The notes below the pieces were generated by a model. It did not search any database. It saw only the letters and a program-made list of their open reading frames with translations, and was not told the origin of the DNA. A program made the translations under genes and the position numbers. From an uncultured Olleya sp. (GTDB taxonomy: Bacteria > Bacteroidota > Bacteroidia > Flavobacteriales > Flavobacteriaceae), in contig CANNFD010000005.1 of NCBI GenBank assembly GCA_947503885.1, positions 124,001 to 188,000 of the forward strand: a DNA stretch of 64,000 nt. Direction: 5' to 3'. This document shows, in pieces, positions 52,636 to 60,022 of the stretch (position 1 is its first letter; each line of letters begins with the position of its first letter).

Positions 52636-53670
52636 TCAACTCAAAAACCAACGATGTTTAGAATCACCATTGATAGCATTTGCCAGACCTTGAGTAAAAT
52701 CAAAGGCATTGACATTTCTTGATAAAAAAGAGTCTATATAAGAGCTCTTATTAGCTCCTGTAAAGAGATTATATACATTCCAAAGGTTAATATCTCCATT
52801 ATCGTTTCTACAAAAGCTATCATCTAAATAATAGTCTTTAGCTACTGTAGAAATCTGCCCATCATTAAGCATTAATTCTGGAATTAGAGTCTTTTCCTCT
52901 TTAGGTATAAAGTTATATAATCTTGCTCTACCTATAAGCTGAGCAAATTGTTTTTCAGTAATACTCTGTTGAGATAGTTGCTTCATTTCCTGTAAATGAG
53001 ATTGTGCATTATAATTCTCTATTAAGTCCATAATTTTAGACTGTAATTCAGAATAGTTACCTACTCGCATTTCATCTTGATAACCATCTGTAGAAATACA
53101 TAGATTACAACACACCATATTTTGAAAACCTATAAAGAACTTAAATTTCTCATAAGTTTTTCTGTTATACAGGTTTTCTTGGTTGTAAGCCCTAACACCT
53201 CCAACAGTTAATGAAACTTCATTACCATTAATGGTTTCTGTTATAGATGGAATTCTAATGATAAATGCCATTCTTTCAAAATACTGGGTTTTCTCATGCT
53301 CTAAAAGCTCTTTTACTGGCTTGTAAATAGCATCAGCAGTTCTGCCTTTAATTTGATGAGAAACTCTAACCTCTGGAACTTCTATTGTATGATGAGAAAA
53401 CACCTTACCAACACAGTCTTGAGCTATCTCTATAAACTCTTGATGCGCTAAAGTCTTTTCATTATCTTTACTGAACACAGGAATGATACAATCCTGTTTT
53501 AAAGTAGAAAGGCTAACCTCTTTTGTGTTAGCCTCTATAAATGGGTTATGTTGATATACTTTATTTTTTGAAGGTATTTGCAAAGGATGCACAATTTCAG
53601 GAATACCTTCAGGATAATTAAATACTCCATTACGTTGCTTGTTAAGCTCTGTTACTGATACTATTTCCAT
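52636..53670 (-). CDS. DUF3871 family protein
   Basis: A 344-residue protein of the DUF3871 family, found on Bacteroidota mobile elements. Typical parts are EVSLSTLKQDCIIPVFSKDN, TLAHQEFIEIAQDCVGKVF, VRVSHQIKGRTADA and FKFFIGFQNMVCCNLCISTD. Cysteines in MVCCNLCI could bind a metal. No signal peptide. It resembles DUF932-type phage/plasmid proteins in layout and may act in element replication or DNA processing. Its start overlaps the AAA ATPase gene by 29 bases. Confidence 0.85.
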   Translation of the reverse strand: MEIVSVTELNKQRNGVFNYPEGIPEIVHPLQIPSKNKVYQHNPFIEANTKEVSLSTLKQDCIIPVFSKDNEKTLAHQEFIEIAQDCVGKVFSHHTIEVPEVRVSHQIKGRTADAIYKPVKELLEHEKTQYFERMAFIIRIPSITETINGNEVSLTVGGVRAYNQENLYNRKTYEKFKFFIGFQNMVCCNLCISTDGYQDEMRVGNYSELQSKIMDLIENYNAQSHLQEMKQLSQQSITEKQFAQLIGRARLYNFIPKEEKTLIPELMLNDGQISTVAKDYYLDDSFCRNDNGDINLWNVYNLFTGANKSSYIDSFLSRNVNAFDFTQGLANAINGDSKHRWFLS

Positions 53671-54505
53671 TTTGACTAAAATTTTGTGGGTTAACTAATT
53701 TTTCTAATAAATCTTTTTTAGCTTGATACAAAGCTTTTAATGGCAACTGAAAACTAGGATGCTCTTTGTATAGCTCCATTAACTGACTAACAGATAAGCA
53801 ATCTTCTATCCTTTGTTTTACATCTTCCTCTTTTACAGGGGAAGTACACCATTCTAAAATGCGTTTTCCTGTAGAAGTATTTATCATAAATTCTGGTCTG
53901 CCAGAAAATAGATTAGTTCTGTCTTTACTCGCTATTGCAAAGTGTTTTATATCTATATCAAATACTATGGTAAATTCATAAGATACATCATCTCTTTGTA
54001 CAGCTTTAAGTCCAACTTTTTCAGGAACATACTTTCCATCTTTTTGCTGTAGTACATAATCTTGTTTAGTTCTCATTGTAGCTATAACATGAGCATCACA
54101 TTGTAAAATCTTATTTATAAATGCTTTTTGTCTAGGTGTAACTTTATTCCAATTAGCAAAAGAATTCCCTGGTAGTTTAGAATGAAAATCCAAGAGTTCA
54201 TCCCACACTTGGGATATTGAATCTAAAATTATAACTTCCATTCCTGCTTCTTCACAAACAGTTATAGCCTCTATGAATTTCTCTGGTGTATAAGGTGGTT
54301 GCAGTGGCAGCACATTGTAGTTACCTAGATGTGCATAAAGGTCTGCTGAACCATTCTCTGTATCTATTACAGCCACTTTATCTAGTTGGTCATTAGTTAG
54401 TCCTTTAGCAAGTAAAAGAGAGCTTAAACTCTTGCCTGAACCTGATGAACCTTGTAGAGCCATTTTAATTTTTGCTTGTTGTCTTTCGGATTTTCTTAAT
54501 TGCAT
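53642..54505 (-). CDS. AAA_24/RecA-like ATPase of the element
   Basis: A 287-residue P-loop protein using the ATG at 54505 (MQLRKSERQQAKIKMALQGS). Walker A is GSSGSGKSLSSLLLA (GxxGxGKS) and Walker B EVIILDSISQVWDELLD. After it come ATMRTKQDYVLQ and GLKAVQRDDVSYEFTIVFDI, as in phage nucleotide-binding (AAA_24, Sak4-like) proteins that assist single-strand annealing or replication. No nuclease motif. It overlaps DUF3871 by 29 bases, so both are probably one functional unit with the winged-helix gene upstream. Confidence 0.88.
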   Translation of the reverse strand: MQLRKSERQQAKIKMALQGSSGSGKSLSSLLLAKGLTNDQLDKVAVIDTENGSADLYAHLGNYNVLPLQPPYTPEKFIEAITVCEEAGMEVIILDSISQVWDELLDFHSKLPGNSFANWNKVTPRQKAFINKILQCDAHVIATMRTKQDYVLQQKDGKYVPEKVGLKAVQRDDVSYEFTIVFDIDIKHFAIASKDRTNLFSGRPEFMINTSTGKRILEWCTSPVKEEDVKQRIEDCLSVSQLMELYKEHPSFQLPLKALYQAKKDLLEKLVNPQNFSQNGNSISNRA

Positions 54506-54545
54506 AATCTTATGTTTTTGAAGGTTAATATTAATTGCATAAAAA

Positions 54546-54569
54546 AGCATCTCAATTTTTGAGATGCTA
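54546..54569 (-). terminator. Hairpin just upstream of the AAA ATPase gene
   Basis: AGCATCTCAA (54546-54555) pairs perfectly with TTGAGATGCT (54560-54569). An A-run (54540s) on the plus strand becomes a T-run on the minus strand, so it may attenuate transcripts entering the AAA ATPase gene from the right. Confidence 0.6.
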
Positions 54570-54575
54570 AAAGTC

Positions 54576-54734
54576 ATTGGCGGAAAACTTCTAATAAAAG
54601 AGTACACTCTTACACTTCTTTTAGTAATAAATATGAAGTTTTATGAAAGAGTGTAAATTTTTATAAAGCTTCTAATATACTTAAGTTCAATATTAAATAA
54701 TGAAATACTCTTTTATTGAAAGAATTCCGCTAAT
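54576..54734. repeat. Nested inverted-repeat structure, candidate origin-like region
   Basis: Outer arms 54576-54604 and 54706-54734 are inverted repeats, 24 of 29 identical (ATTGGCGGAA... and ...TTCCGCTAAT). Inside lie TACACTCTT (54603-54611) with AAGAGTGTA (54647-54655) and ACTTC/GAAGT (54614 and 54635). No ORF is present in this 279-base gap. Such AT-rich nested palindromes are seen at replication origins, transfer origins and recombination sites; which one is open. Confidence 0.5.
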
Positions 54735-54736
54735 TG

Positions 54737-54763
54737 AAAAAGGCTACTTATTCAGTAGCCTTT
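54737..54763 (-). terminator. Terminator of the winged-helix gene
   Basis: AAAAGGCTACT (54737-54747) pairs perfectly with AGTAGCCTTTT (54753-54763), directly downstream of the minus-strand gene ending at 54785. Confidence 0.85.
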
Positions 54764-54784
54764 TAATAAATATTAAAGAATTTG

Positions 54785-55687
54785 TTATTGCATAATAGAT
54801 GAAATTGATTTACTTTCTTTATTTATTGATGGCTTTAGATATTTTTCAATATCAGGCTGAGTATAAACATACCCATCTTCATCTTCGTTGCTATGCAGAA
54901 TCTGAGGCAGTAAATCTATTAATTTCCCTCCATCAATATCAAAGTAGTTTATTTGCATTGGTCTTCCATCAATTTTAGTTTTCACTAACTCCATAGAGAG
55001 AAACCCTAGCTCAACAAATTTTTTAATAATCTTATTGGCTCTGTCTTTTTTAATTCCGACTTCATGAAAAATTTTTTCTTTAGACCAATAGAAAGGTTTA
55101 AAATCAAAGCACTTAAATTTAACTAACAACGTAATAAAAAACACTCTTTCATCACAGGTGAAAAAGTTTGAATTATACTTCATGAAATTTAGCACATCTA
55201 CCCCCATAAAGCTACTATAAGAGACTGGCATCACATTGAATTCCTCAGCTAATTCCAATGTAGAAGTATTAATAACGCATTTAGTTTGTGGACAAGGTAT
55301 GACATTCACTTTATCAGACACGCCAAACTCGCCATCTTTAGTAACTTTAAAAAGCACAAATTTATCATCACTATTAGTAAAATTCTCTTCTTTTGTTAAG
55401 GTATGGTCATATAGCGAGATTTCTTTAATCCCTACATCCCTATTGGTATTTCCAAACCAACCTTCATTTTCATCAAAATCATCCTCTTTATTATTAGTAT
55501 CAGACTCTGAATTAATTTTAGGACTTTTAACTGTTTCTAAAACAGTATCAATATCAAAGTCCTCTCTGTCCAATGTAGCTACTGGAAATTGATTTAAATA
55601 CTCACTCTGCTCTGGTGTATAAGCAGTCTTCTCATTTTTTATTGCTTGGAATAGCTCTCCAGCAACATTTCTTTGTTCTTTCATCAT
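54785..55687 (-). CDS. Putative winged-helix DNA-binding protein of the element (Rep-like position)
   Basis: A 300-residue protein. The N-terminal 100 residues are acidic and probably disordered (NKEDDFDENEGWF). Residues about 160-250 form a winged-helix domain: MKYNSNFFTCDERVFFITLL, YWSKEKIFHEVGIKKDRANK, IIKKFVELGFLSMELV, then the wing with RPMQINYFDI. This is seen in replication initiators and in regulators; no replication motif is diagnostic. Position beside an inverted-repeat region and an AAA ATPase suggests a replication or excision role, as inference. A long leader precedes it with a -7 element at 55843. Confidence 0.65.
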   Translation of the reverse strand: MMKEQRNVAGELFQAIKNEKTAYTPEQSEYLNQFPVATLDREDFDIDTVLETVKSPKINSESDTNNKEDDFDENEGWFGNTNRDVGIKEISLYDHTLTKEENFTNSDDKFVLFKVTKDGEFGVSDKVNVIPCPQTKCVINTSTLELAEEFNVMPVSYSSFMGVDVLNFMKYNSNFFTCDERVFFITLLVKFKCFDFKPFYWSKEKIFHEVGIKKDRANKIIKKFVELGFLSMELVKTKIDGRPMQINYFDIDGGKLIDLLPQILHSNEDEDGYVYTQPDIEKYLKPSINKESKSISSIMQ

Positions 55688-55709
55688 TATAATGTTAAAT
55701 GATTAAAAA

Positions 55710-55850
55710 TCAAATGAACTCTTTCATTTGACATAAAGAAAACTCGGTATAAGAGCTTAATGCTCCTTTAAAATGTAGAAAACTCGGTGTTAATCAGTTG
55801 TAGTATGAGATTATTTATTAAAAACCTCTGACTGATTTCCTGCAAAGGTA
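55710..55850 (-). promoter_or_regulatory. Promoter and structured leader of the winged-helix gene
   Basis: TACCTTTG on the minus strand (55843-55850) is an exact -7 match. The leader of about 150 bases carries two GAAAACTCGGT direct repeats (55737-55748 and 55777-55788, exactly 40 bases apart) with GAGC/GCTC between them, and a perfect inverted repeat TCAAATGAA-CTCT-TTCATTTGA (55710-55731) shortly before the start codon. These could be protein sites or a regulatory RNA structure. Confidence 0.5.
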
Positions 55851-55860
55851 ATAAAAAAGT

Positions 55861-57066
55861 TTACATTTTTAATTTTTTTATTAAACTTTTCATTTGACTG
55901 CTCACTTTATGTTGAACTACTTTAGCATAGTGCTTTTGCGTAATAGAGATGCTTGAATGACCTAGAAGCTCAGAAACTGTTTCAATAGGAATATCATTAT
56001 AAAGCAAAACTGTAGTCGCAAAAGTCTTTCTAGCTATGTGATGAGTTAATCTTTTATCAATCTCAACCAACTCAGCTATTTCTTTTAAATAAGAATTAAA
56101 CTTTTGATTGCTAATCACAGGAAGTAATCTTCCTTCAGGTCTATACTTATCTAGAATTTTTGATGCAGTAGGTAACAAAGGGATTGAAACTCTAGATTTA
56201 GTTTTTTGTCTCATCATTTCAATCCAGATTCCACCATCAAACCCTTTTATTAAATGCTCTTCCTTTAAAGTTGACATTTCTTGATATGCCAATCCTGTAT
56301 AACAACAGAAAATGAACATATCTTTTACTTGATTCAATCTAGCCTGTCTAAAAGTATGATTTTCGAGTTTACCTAGTTCTTTTTGATTTAGGTAAACTAC
56401 TTTACTTTCATATTTTTTAGGTTTGTAAAGAATGAATGGGTCTTTCTTCAAATAACCTTTTGCTAGTGCTAGTTTAATAATCTTTCTAACACGTTGAATA
56501 CTCTTATTAATAGTAATCTGCTTTTGTTTCTTTTCAGATTTTAAATAGAAATCAAAATCATCTAAAAAGTCTTGATTGATAGATTCCAGTAGTATATCTC
56601 CTTTCTTGTATTGAAACCTTATAAAGTTTGAAACATGGTTTCTAGCCTCTGTAAACTTGTTATAAGTAGACTTTGAATACTCAACATCTACTAGCTTCTT
56701 CATTTTATTGTTGTGTAATTCAAACACCTCTAAAAGCGTTTTATTAGCCTTTACATTCTTTCCTGCATACTGTAAGTAAATATCCTCTACATCAAAACTC
56801 TCATTGTTAACTTGTAGCAACAAAAAAGCCTGATTAATTTTTTGCTTAATCAGACTTAGTTTAGTGTTAATCTCTTTAGAATTGCTATCACTAGCATTTA
56901 CAATCTGTTTTTTCCTATCCCAATCTTTAGGGTCTACAGAAATTCCAGTTGCAAACTGCTTCCTTTTTTGGTTGTAAGTAATTCTACAAAATATAGGAGC
57001 TTGATTATTTTTCTTAATCCTATTCAATGCTATGACAAAGAGGATTCTTAATTTATGGGTGTTCAT
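55861..57066 (-). CDS. Tyrosine-type site-specific recombinase (integrase)
   Basis: A 401-residue Bacteroidota tyrosine recombinase. An N-terminal arm-binding domain (about 1-100) is followed by a SAM-like core-binding domain (about 105-210) and the catalytic domain: Lys near MRQKTKSRV, His343 and Arg346 in THHIARKTFATT, His370 in ELLGHSSIS and the nucleophile Tyr380 in QKHYAKV. At the first Arg position the motif is CCYTGLAYQEM, so that Arg is not evident, as in several integrases of this phylum. It lies 182 bases from the right att site and catalyses insertion into the tRNA-fMet gene. Confidence 0.95.
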   Translation of the reverse strand: MNTHKLRILFVIALNRIKKNNQAPIFCRITYNQKRKQFATGISVDPKDWDRKKQIVNASDSNSKEINTKLSLIKQKINQAFLLLQVNNESFDVEDIYLQYAGKNVKANKTLLEVFELHNNKMKKLVDVEYSKSTYNKFTEARNHVSNFIRFQYKKGDILLESINQDFLDDFDFYLKSEKKQKQITINKSIQRVRKIIKLALAKGYLKKDPFILYKPKKYESKVVYLNQKELGKLENHTFRQARLNQVKDMFIFCCYTGLAYQEMSTLKEEHLIKGFDGGIWIEMMRQKTKSRVSIPLLPTASKILDKYRPEGRLLPVISNQKFNSYLKEIAELVEIDKRLTHHIARKTFATTVLLYNDIPIETVSELLGHSSISITQKHYAKVVQHKVSSQMKSLIKKLKM

Positions 57067-57120
57067 TGTTTACTGTGTTTTGCGGGTATATTAGAAAAGT
57101 GATACCTCGACATTAAAAAT

Positions 57121-57141
57121 TGATACCGAAAAGTGCACCTT
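57121..57141. repeat. Right subterminal repeat, possible integrase arm site
   Basis: TGATACCGAAAAGTGCACCTT; 18 of 21 identical to 39097-39117. AAAAGTGATACC at 57095-57106 is a second related copy nearby. Confidence 0.5.
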
Positions 57142-57220
57142 TAAATGAAGATATTAAGCTAATGAAGGTTTTTACAGAAATAGAAGATAGCGTGTAAACC
57201 CTTGAATTTACTGCACAAAA

Positions 57221-57246
57221 AAAGCTTCACATTTCTGTGAAGCTTT
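57221..57246 (-). terminator. Terminator downstream of tRNA-fMet
   Basis: AAAGCTTCACA (57221-57231) pairs with TGTGAAGCTTT (57236-57246) around TTTC. On the minus strand it follows the tRNA 3' end by a few bases. Its loop and outer stem match the hairpin at 38914-38946. Confidence 0.8.
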
Positions 57247-57247
57247 G

Positions 57248-57325
<78 letters not shown>

Positions 57326-57444
57326 ATTTATAACCTTAATGATTTACTTAGCTTTTAACTCTCGATTCATAATGTCGACCAAATCATTTGGGACTGCAAA
57401 TATACAATCCTTTTTAGATATTACAAGTATAATTTTATATTTTT

Positions 57445-57627
57445 TTACTGTTCAATATTAACAACTTCAAAACCAATCAGTTCTGATTGATCAAAATGCG
57501 GAGTTACTTGAATTGGGTTACAACACACCTCACAATCTTCAACATAAGTTTGTTTAGTGACACTTGGATCTAATAACATGGATACTGTTTCCCAACAATA
57601 AGGACATTGAAAATGATGCTCGAACAT
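57445..57627 (-). CDS. CPXCG motif-containing cysteine-rich protein
   Basis: A 60-residue protein starting at the ATG at 57627 (MFEHHFQCPYCWETVSML). Two CxxC pairs, CPYC near residue 8 and CEVCC near residue 34, form a zinc-ribbon typical of the CPXCG family, followed by NPIQVTPHFD. Widespread short family with no defined role. A longer frame adds eleven residues without support. First chromosomal protein gene right of the element. Confidence 0.85.
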   Translation of the reverse strand: MFEHHFQCPYCWETVSMLLDPSVTKQTYVEDCEVCCNPIQVTPHFDQSELIGFEVVNIEQ

Positions 57628-57699
57628 AAGATACTTTTTACCAAAAATAAAAATAGTCAACCTAAGGCTGACTATTTAATATATATATTTAACAAAAGT

Positions 57700-58515
57700 T
57701 TATTCTTCATTAACTACCACTTCTGTGTCTTCTAAAAATAATGCTATTTTATTTGGTGAATCATCTACTACTGTTATGTAGTCGTTATTCATTTGGTTAT
57801 CGCTAACCATAACTAGCTTAAGTTTGGTTAATTGAGATAACTCAAAAGGTAAAGTCCCTGTTAAGTTATTACTTGATAAAACTAACTCTTCTAAACTTGA
57901 TAACTCAACAATACTTAATGGAATCTCTCCTTCTAATTGGTTATCTAAAAGACTAAGTTTTCTAAGTTGTTTTAGGTTATGAATATCAAAAGGAATTGTT
58001 CCTGTTAAAAAATTACTACCTAACTCAAGATCTTTTAAGTTTTTTAATTTAGTAATTGATTCTGGAATCTGACCTGAAAATTTGTTGCTATATAATGCTA
58101 AAACTTCTAGGTTAGTTAGGTTTCCAATCCAATTTGGTATTTGTCCTTCAAATTGATTTAAAAATAATTGAAGAGAATGCAAATCTTGCATATTTGATAT
58201 AGACTCTGGCAAATTACCCTTAAGCTTATTAAAGCTAAGGTTTAAAACTTCTAAATTAGCTAATTGACCTATTTGAGATGGAATTACACCTTGTAAGTTA
58301 TTAAAAGATAAATCTAAACTTACCACCTTAGAATCAACTACAGTTACACCATACCAAGTATCAATAGACGCATCAAGATCCCAAGTGTTTGTCCACTCCT
58401 CACCATTTGTCGTATTGTATAGCGCTACTAATGCTTCTTTTTCAAAATTAGAAACATTTGCAAATGAAATAAACGTAAAAAGTAATAATAAGAATGTTGA
58501 CTTTATCGTTTTCAT
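57700..58515 (-). CDS. Secreted leucine-rich repeat protein
   Basis: A 271-residue protein with a signal peptide (MKTIKSTFLLLLFTFISFAN) and an N-terminal cap resembling plant-type LRR proteins (EALVALYNTTNGEEWTNTWD, WYGVTVVDSKVVSLDLS). About seven repeats of 23-24 residues follow, with pattern LxxLxxLxLxxNxxxGxIPxxIGxL (for example SLDLSFNNLQGVIPSQIGQL). The last part is a short acidic tail. No Por or Sec sorting domain and no membrane anchor are seen. Such proteins bind other proteins; partner unknown. Confidence 0.92.
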   Translation of the reverse strand: MKTIKSTFLLLLFTFISFANVSNFEKEALVALYNTTNGEEWTNTWDLDASIDTWYGVTVVDSKVVSLDLSFNNLQGVIPSQIGQLANLEVLNLSFNKLKGNLPESISNMQDLHSLQLFLNQFEGQIPNWIGNLTNLEVLALYSNKFSGQIPESITKLKNLKDLELGSNFLTGTIPFDIHNLKQLRKLSLLDNQLEGEIPLSIVELSSLEELVLSSNNLTGTLPFELSQLTKLKLVMVSDNQMNNDYITVVDDSPNKIALFLEDTEVVVNEE

Positions 58516-58699
58516 GTTAGCTATTTAGGTTTAACTACATCAAAACTAAGTTAAAAGAGGTTTAAAAACAAAATGTTTCGATAAACTGCATTAAAAATTA
58601 ACATTTAGTGTGTTTTTCATGCGCTTTAACCGAATAATTTTACATTATAATTTAATCATTCTATTGAAACCGATTAACTACTGGACTGGTTTTCAGCAA

Positions 58700-60022
58700 T
58701 TAAAAGTTGACATTTAATAATTCTCCACTTAGTTGCAACAATTGTAACTCGGCTAATTTAGCTTGATATTTAGCTTGATTTCTGCTAAGCTCTGCGTTTA
58801 ACAAATTAAGTTGTGCTTGTCTAAATTCGATTGAATTTACTTGACCTATTTTAAATTTTTCTTGGGTACGTTCAAAATTGCTTTGCGATGTAATAATATT
58901 CTGTTCTTGAATATTATAAATATTTAATTTGTTATTAAAATCTTCCCATGCATTTTCAAAGTCTCGTGTTATACCAATTAAAATGTTTTCTTTTTGTAGT
59001 TTTTGGGTTTCAAGATTAACTTTTGCATTTTTAACACGTGTCATTGTGCTCCCTCCATCAAACAAATTCCAACTTAAATTTAAACCTCCTGTCAAGCCTG
59101 TATTGGTACTAACCGCGACAAATGACGCAGCATTGTTGTTGTTTTTATTCCAACCATACGTACCATTTAATCCAACAGTTGGAAGATATCCAGATTTGTT
59201 TGATTTAATATCCAATAAGCTAATTGCAATATTTTTTTCAGTTTGAAGTAAAGCTATATTTCTAGTTTTAGCCTTTTCAAATAAACTGTCTTTTTTTAAT
59301 TGTAAAGTAAAATCGACGTCTGTATCTACAATAAAATCGGAATTTAATGCATTACCTAAAACCACATTTAAGTCTCGTTTTGCATTTTTTAATTGTTGCG
59401 TTGTTGAAATTATATTAATACTATCGTTATTAATATCCACTTCTGCATTTAAAACACCTAGTTTTGTGTTTTGGCCATAATCAAATTGATATTGGGCACG
59501 TATCAACCGGTCTTTTGATACATCTAAAGTTTGTTTTAAAGCCGAAACATTTTCAGTAAGTTGTGCAACATTATAATACACAGAAAATAGCTGAATAATT
59601 GTGTTTTCTATGGTTTCTCTAGCTTGTAACTCGGATAATTGGTGTTTTTCTTTTAGGCTTTTATAATTATACTGTCGTCCTAAACCATCAAAAATGGTAT
59701 AATTTAAACTTAAAGATGCATTATAACGCGAGCTTTCTGCTCCGTTTAACACTGCGTCAGGTCTACCGTCTGAATATTCAGACTCATTATTATCTAAATT
59801 ATAAGTTGCACCAGCATTACCGGTTAGTGTAGGTAAATATCCAGAGTTTAAAACGCTAGTATTGTTTTCGGCAATTTGTACTGCATTTTTAGCTATTTTA
59901 ATTCCGTAGTTATTTTCTAGAGCTAATTTTACCGCTTGCTCTTGACTTAAAAGATCTTGTGCTTTTAAGCTTGAAACACAACATAAAATTGTTACTACTA
60001 TAAGTTTAAATTTAATGTTCAT
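58700..60022 (-). CDS. TolC-family outer membrane efflux protein
   Basis: A 440-residue protein with a signal peptide (MNIKFKLIVVTILCCVSSLKA) and two OEP repeats of long helices, the first starting LSQEQAVKLALENNYGIKIA and the second with NLSWNLFDGGSTMTRVKNAK. Forms the outer-membrane channel of a tripartite pump with the RND transporter upstream. The start overlaps the RND 3' end by 11 bases, so the three genes form one operon. Confidence 0.93.
   Translation of the reverse strand: MNIKFKLIVVTILCCVSSLKAQDLLSQEQAVKLALENNYGIKIAKNAVQIAENNTSVLNSGYLPTLTGNAGATYNLDNNESEYSDGRPDAVLNGAESSRYNASLSLNYTIFDGLGRQYNYKSLKEKHQLSELQARETIENTIIQLFSVYYNVAQLTENVSALKQTLDVSKDRLIRAQYQFDYGQNTKLGVLNAEVDINNDSINIISTTQQLKNAKRDLNVVLGNALNSDFIVDTDVDFTLQLKKDSLFEKAKTRNIALLQTEKNIAISLLDIKSNKSGYLPTVGLNGTYGWNKNNNNAASFVAVSTNTGLTGGLNLSWNLFDGGSTMTRVKNAKVNLETQKLQKENILIGITRDFENAWEDFNNKLNIYNIQEQNIITSQSNFERTQEKFKIGQVNSIEFRQAQLNLLNAELSRNQAKYQAKLAELQLLQLSGELLNVNF

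Noticed and set aside
55861-57066. Conjugative transposon integrase with associated transfer genes
   Set aside because: The integrase is clear, but no mob or tra genes exist between the att repeats.
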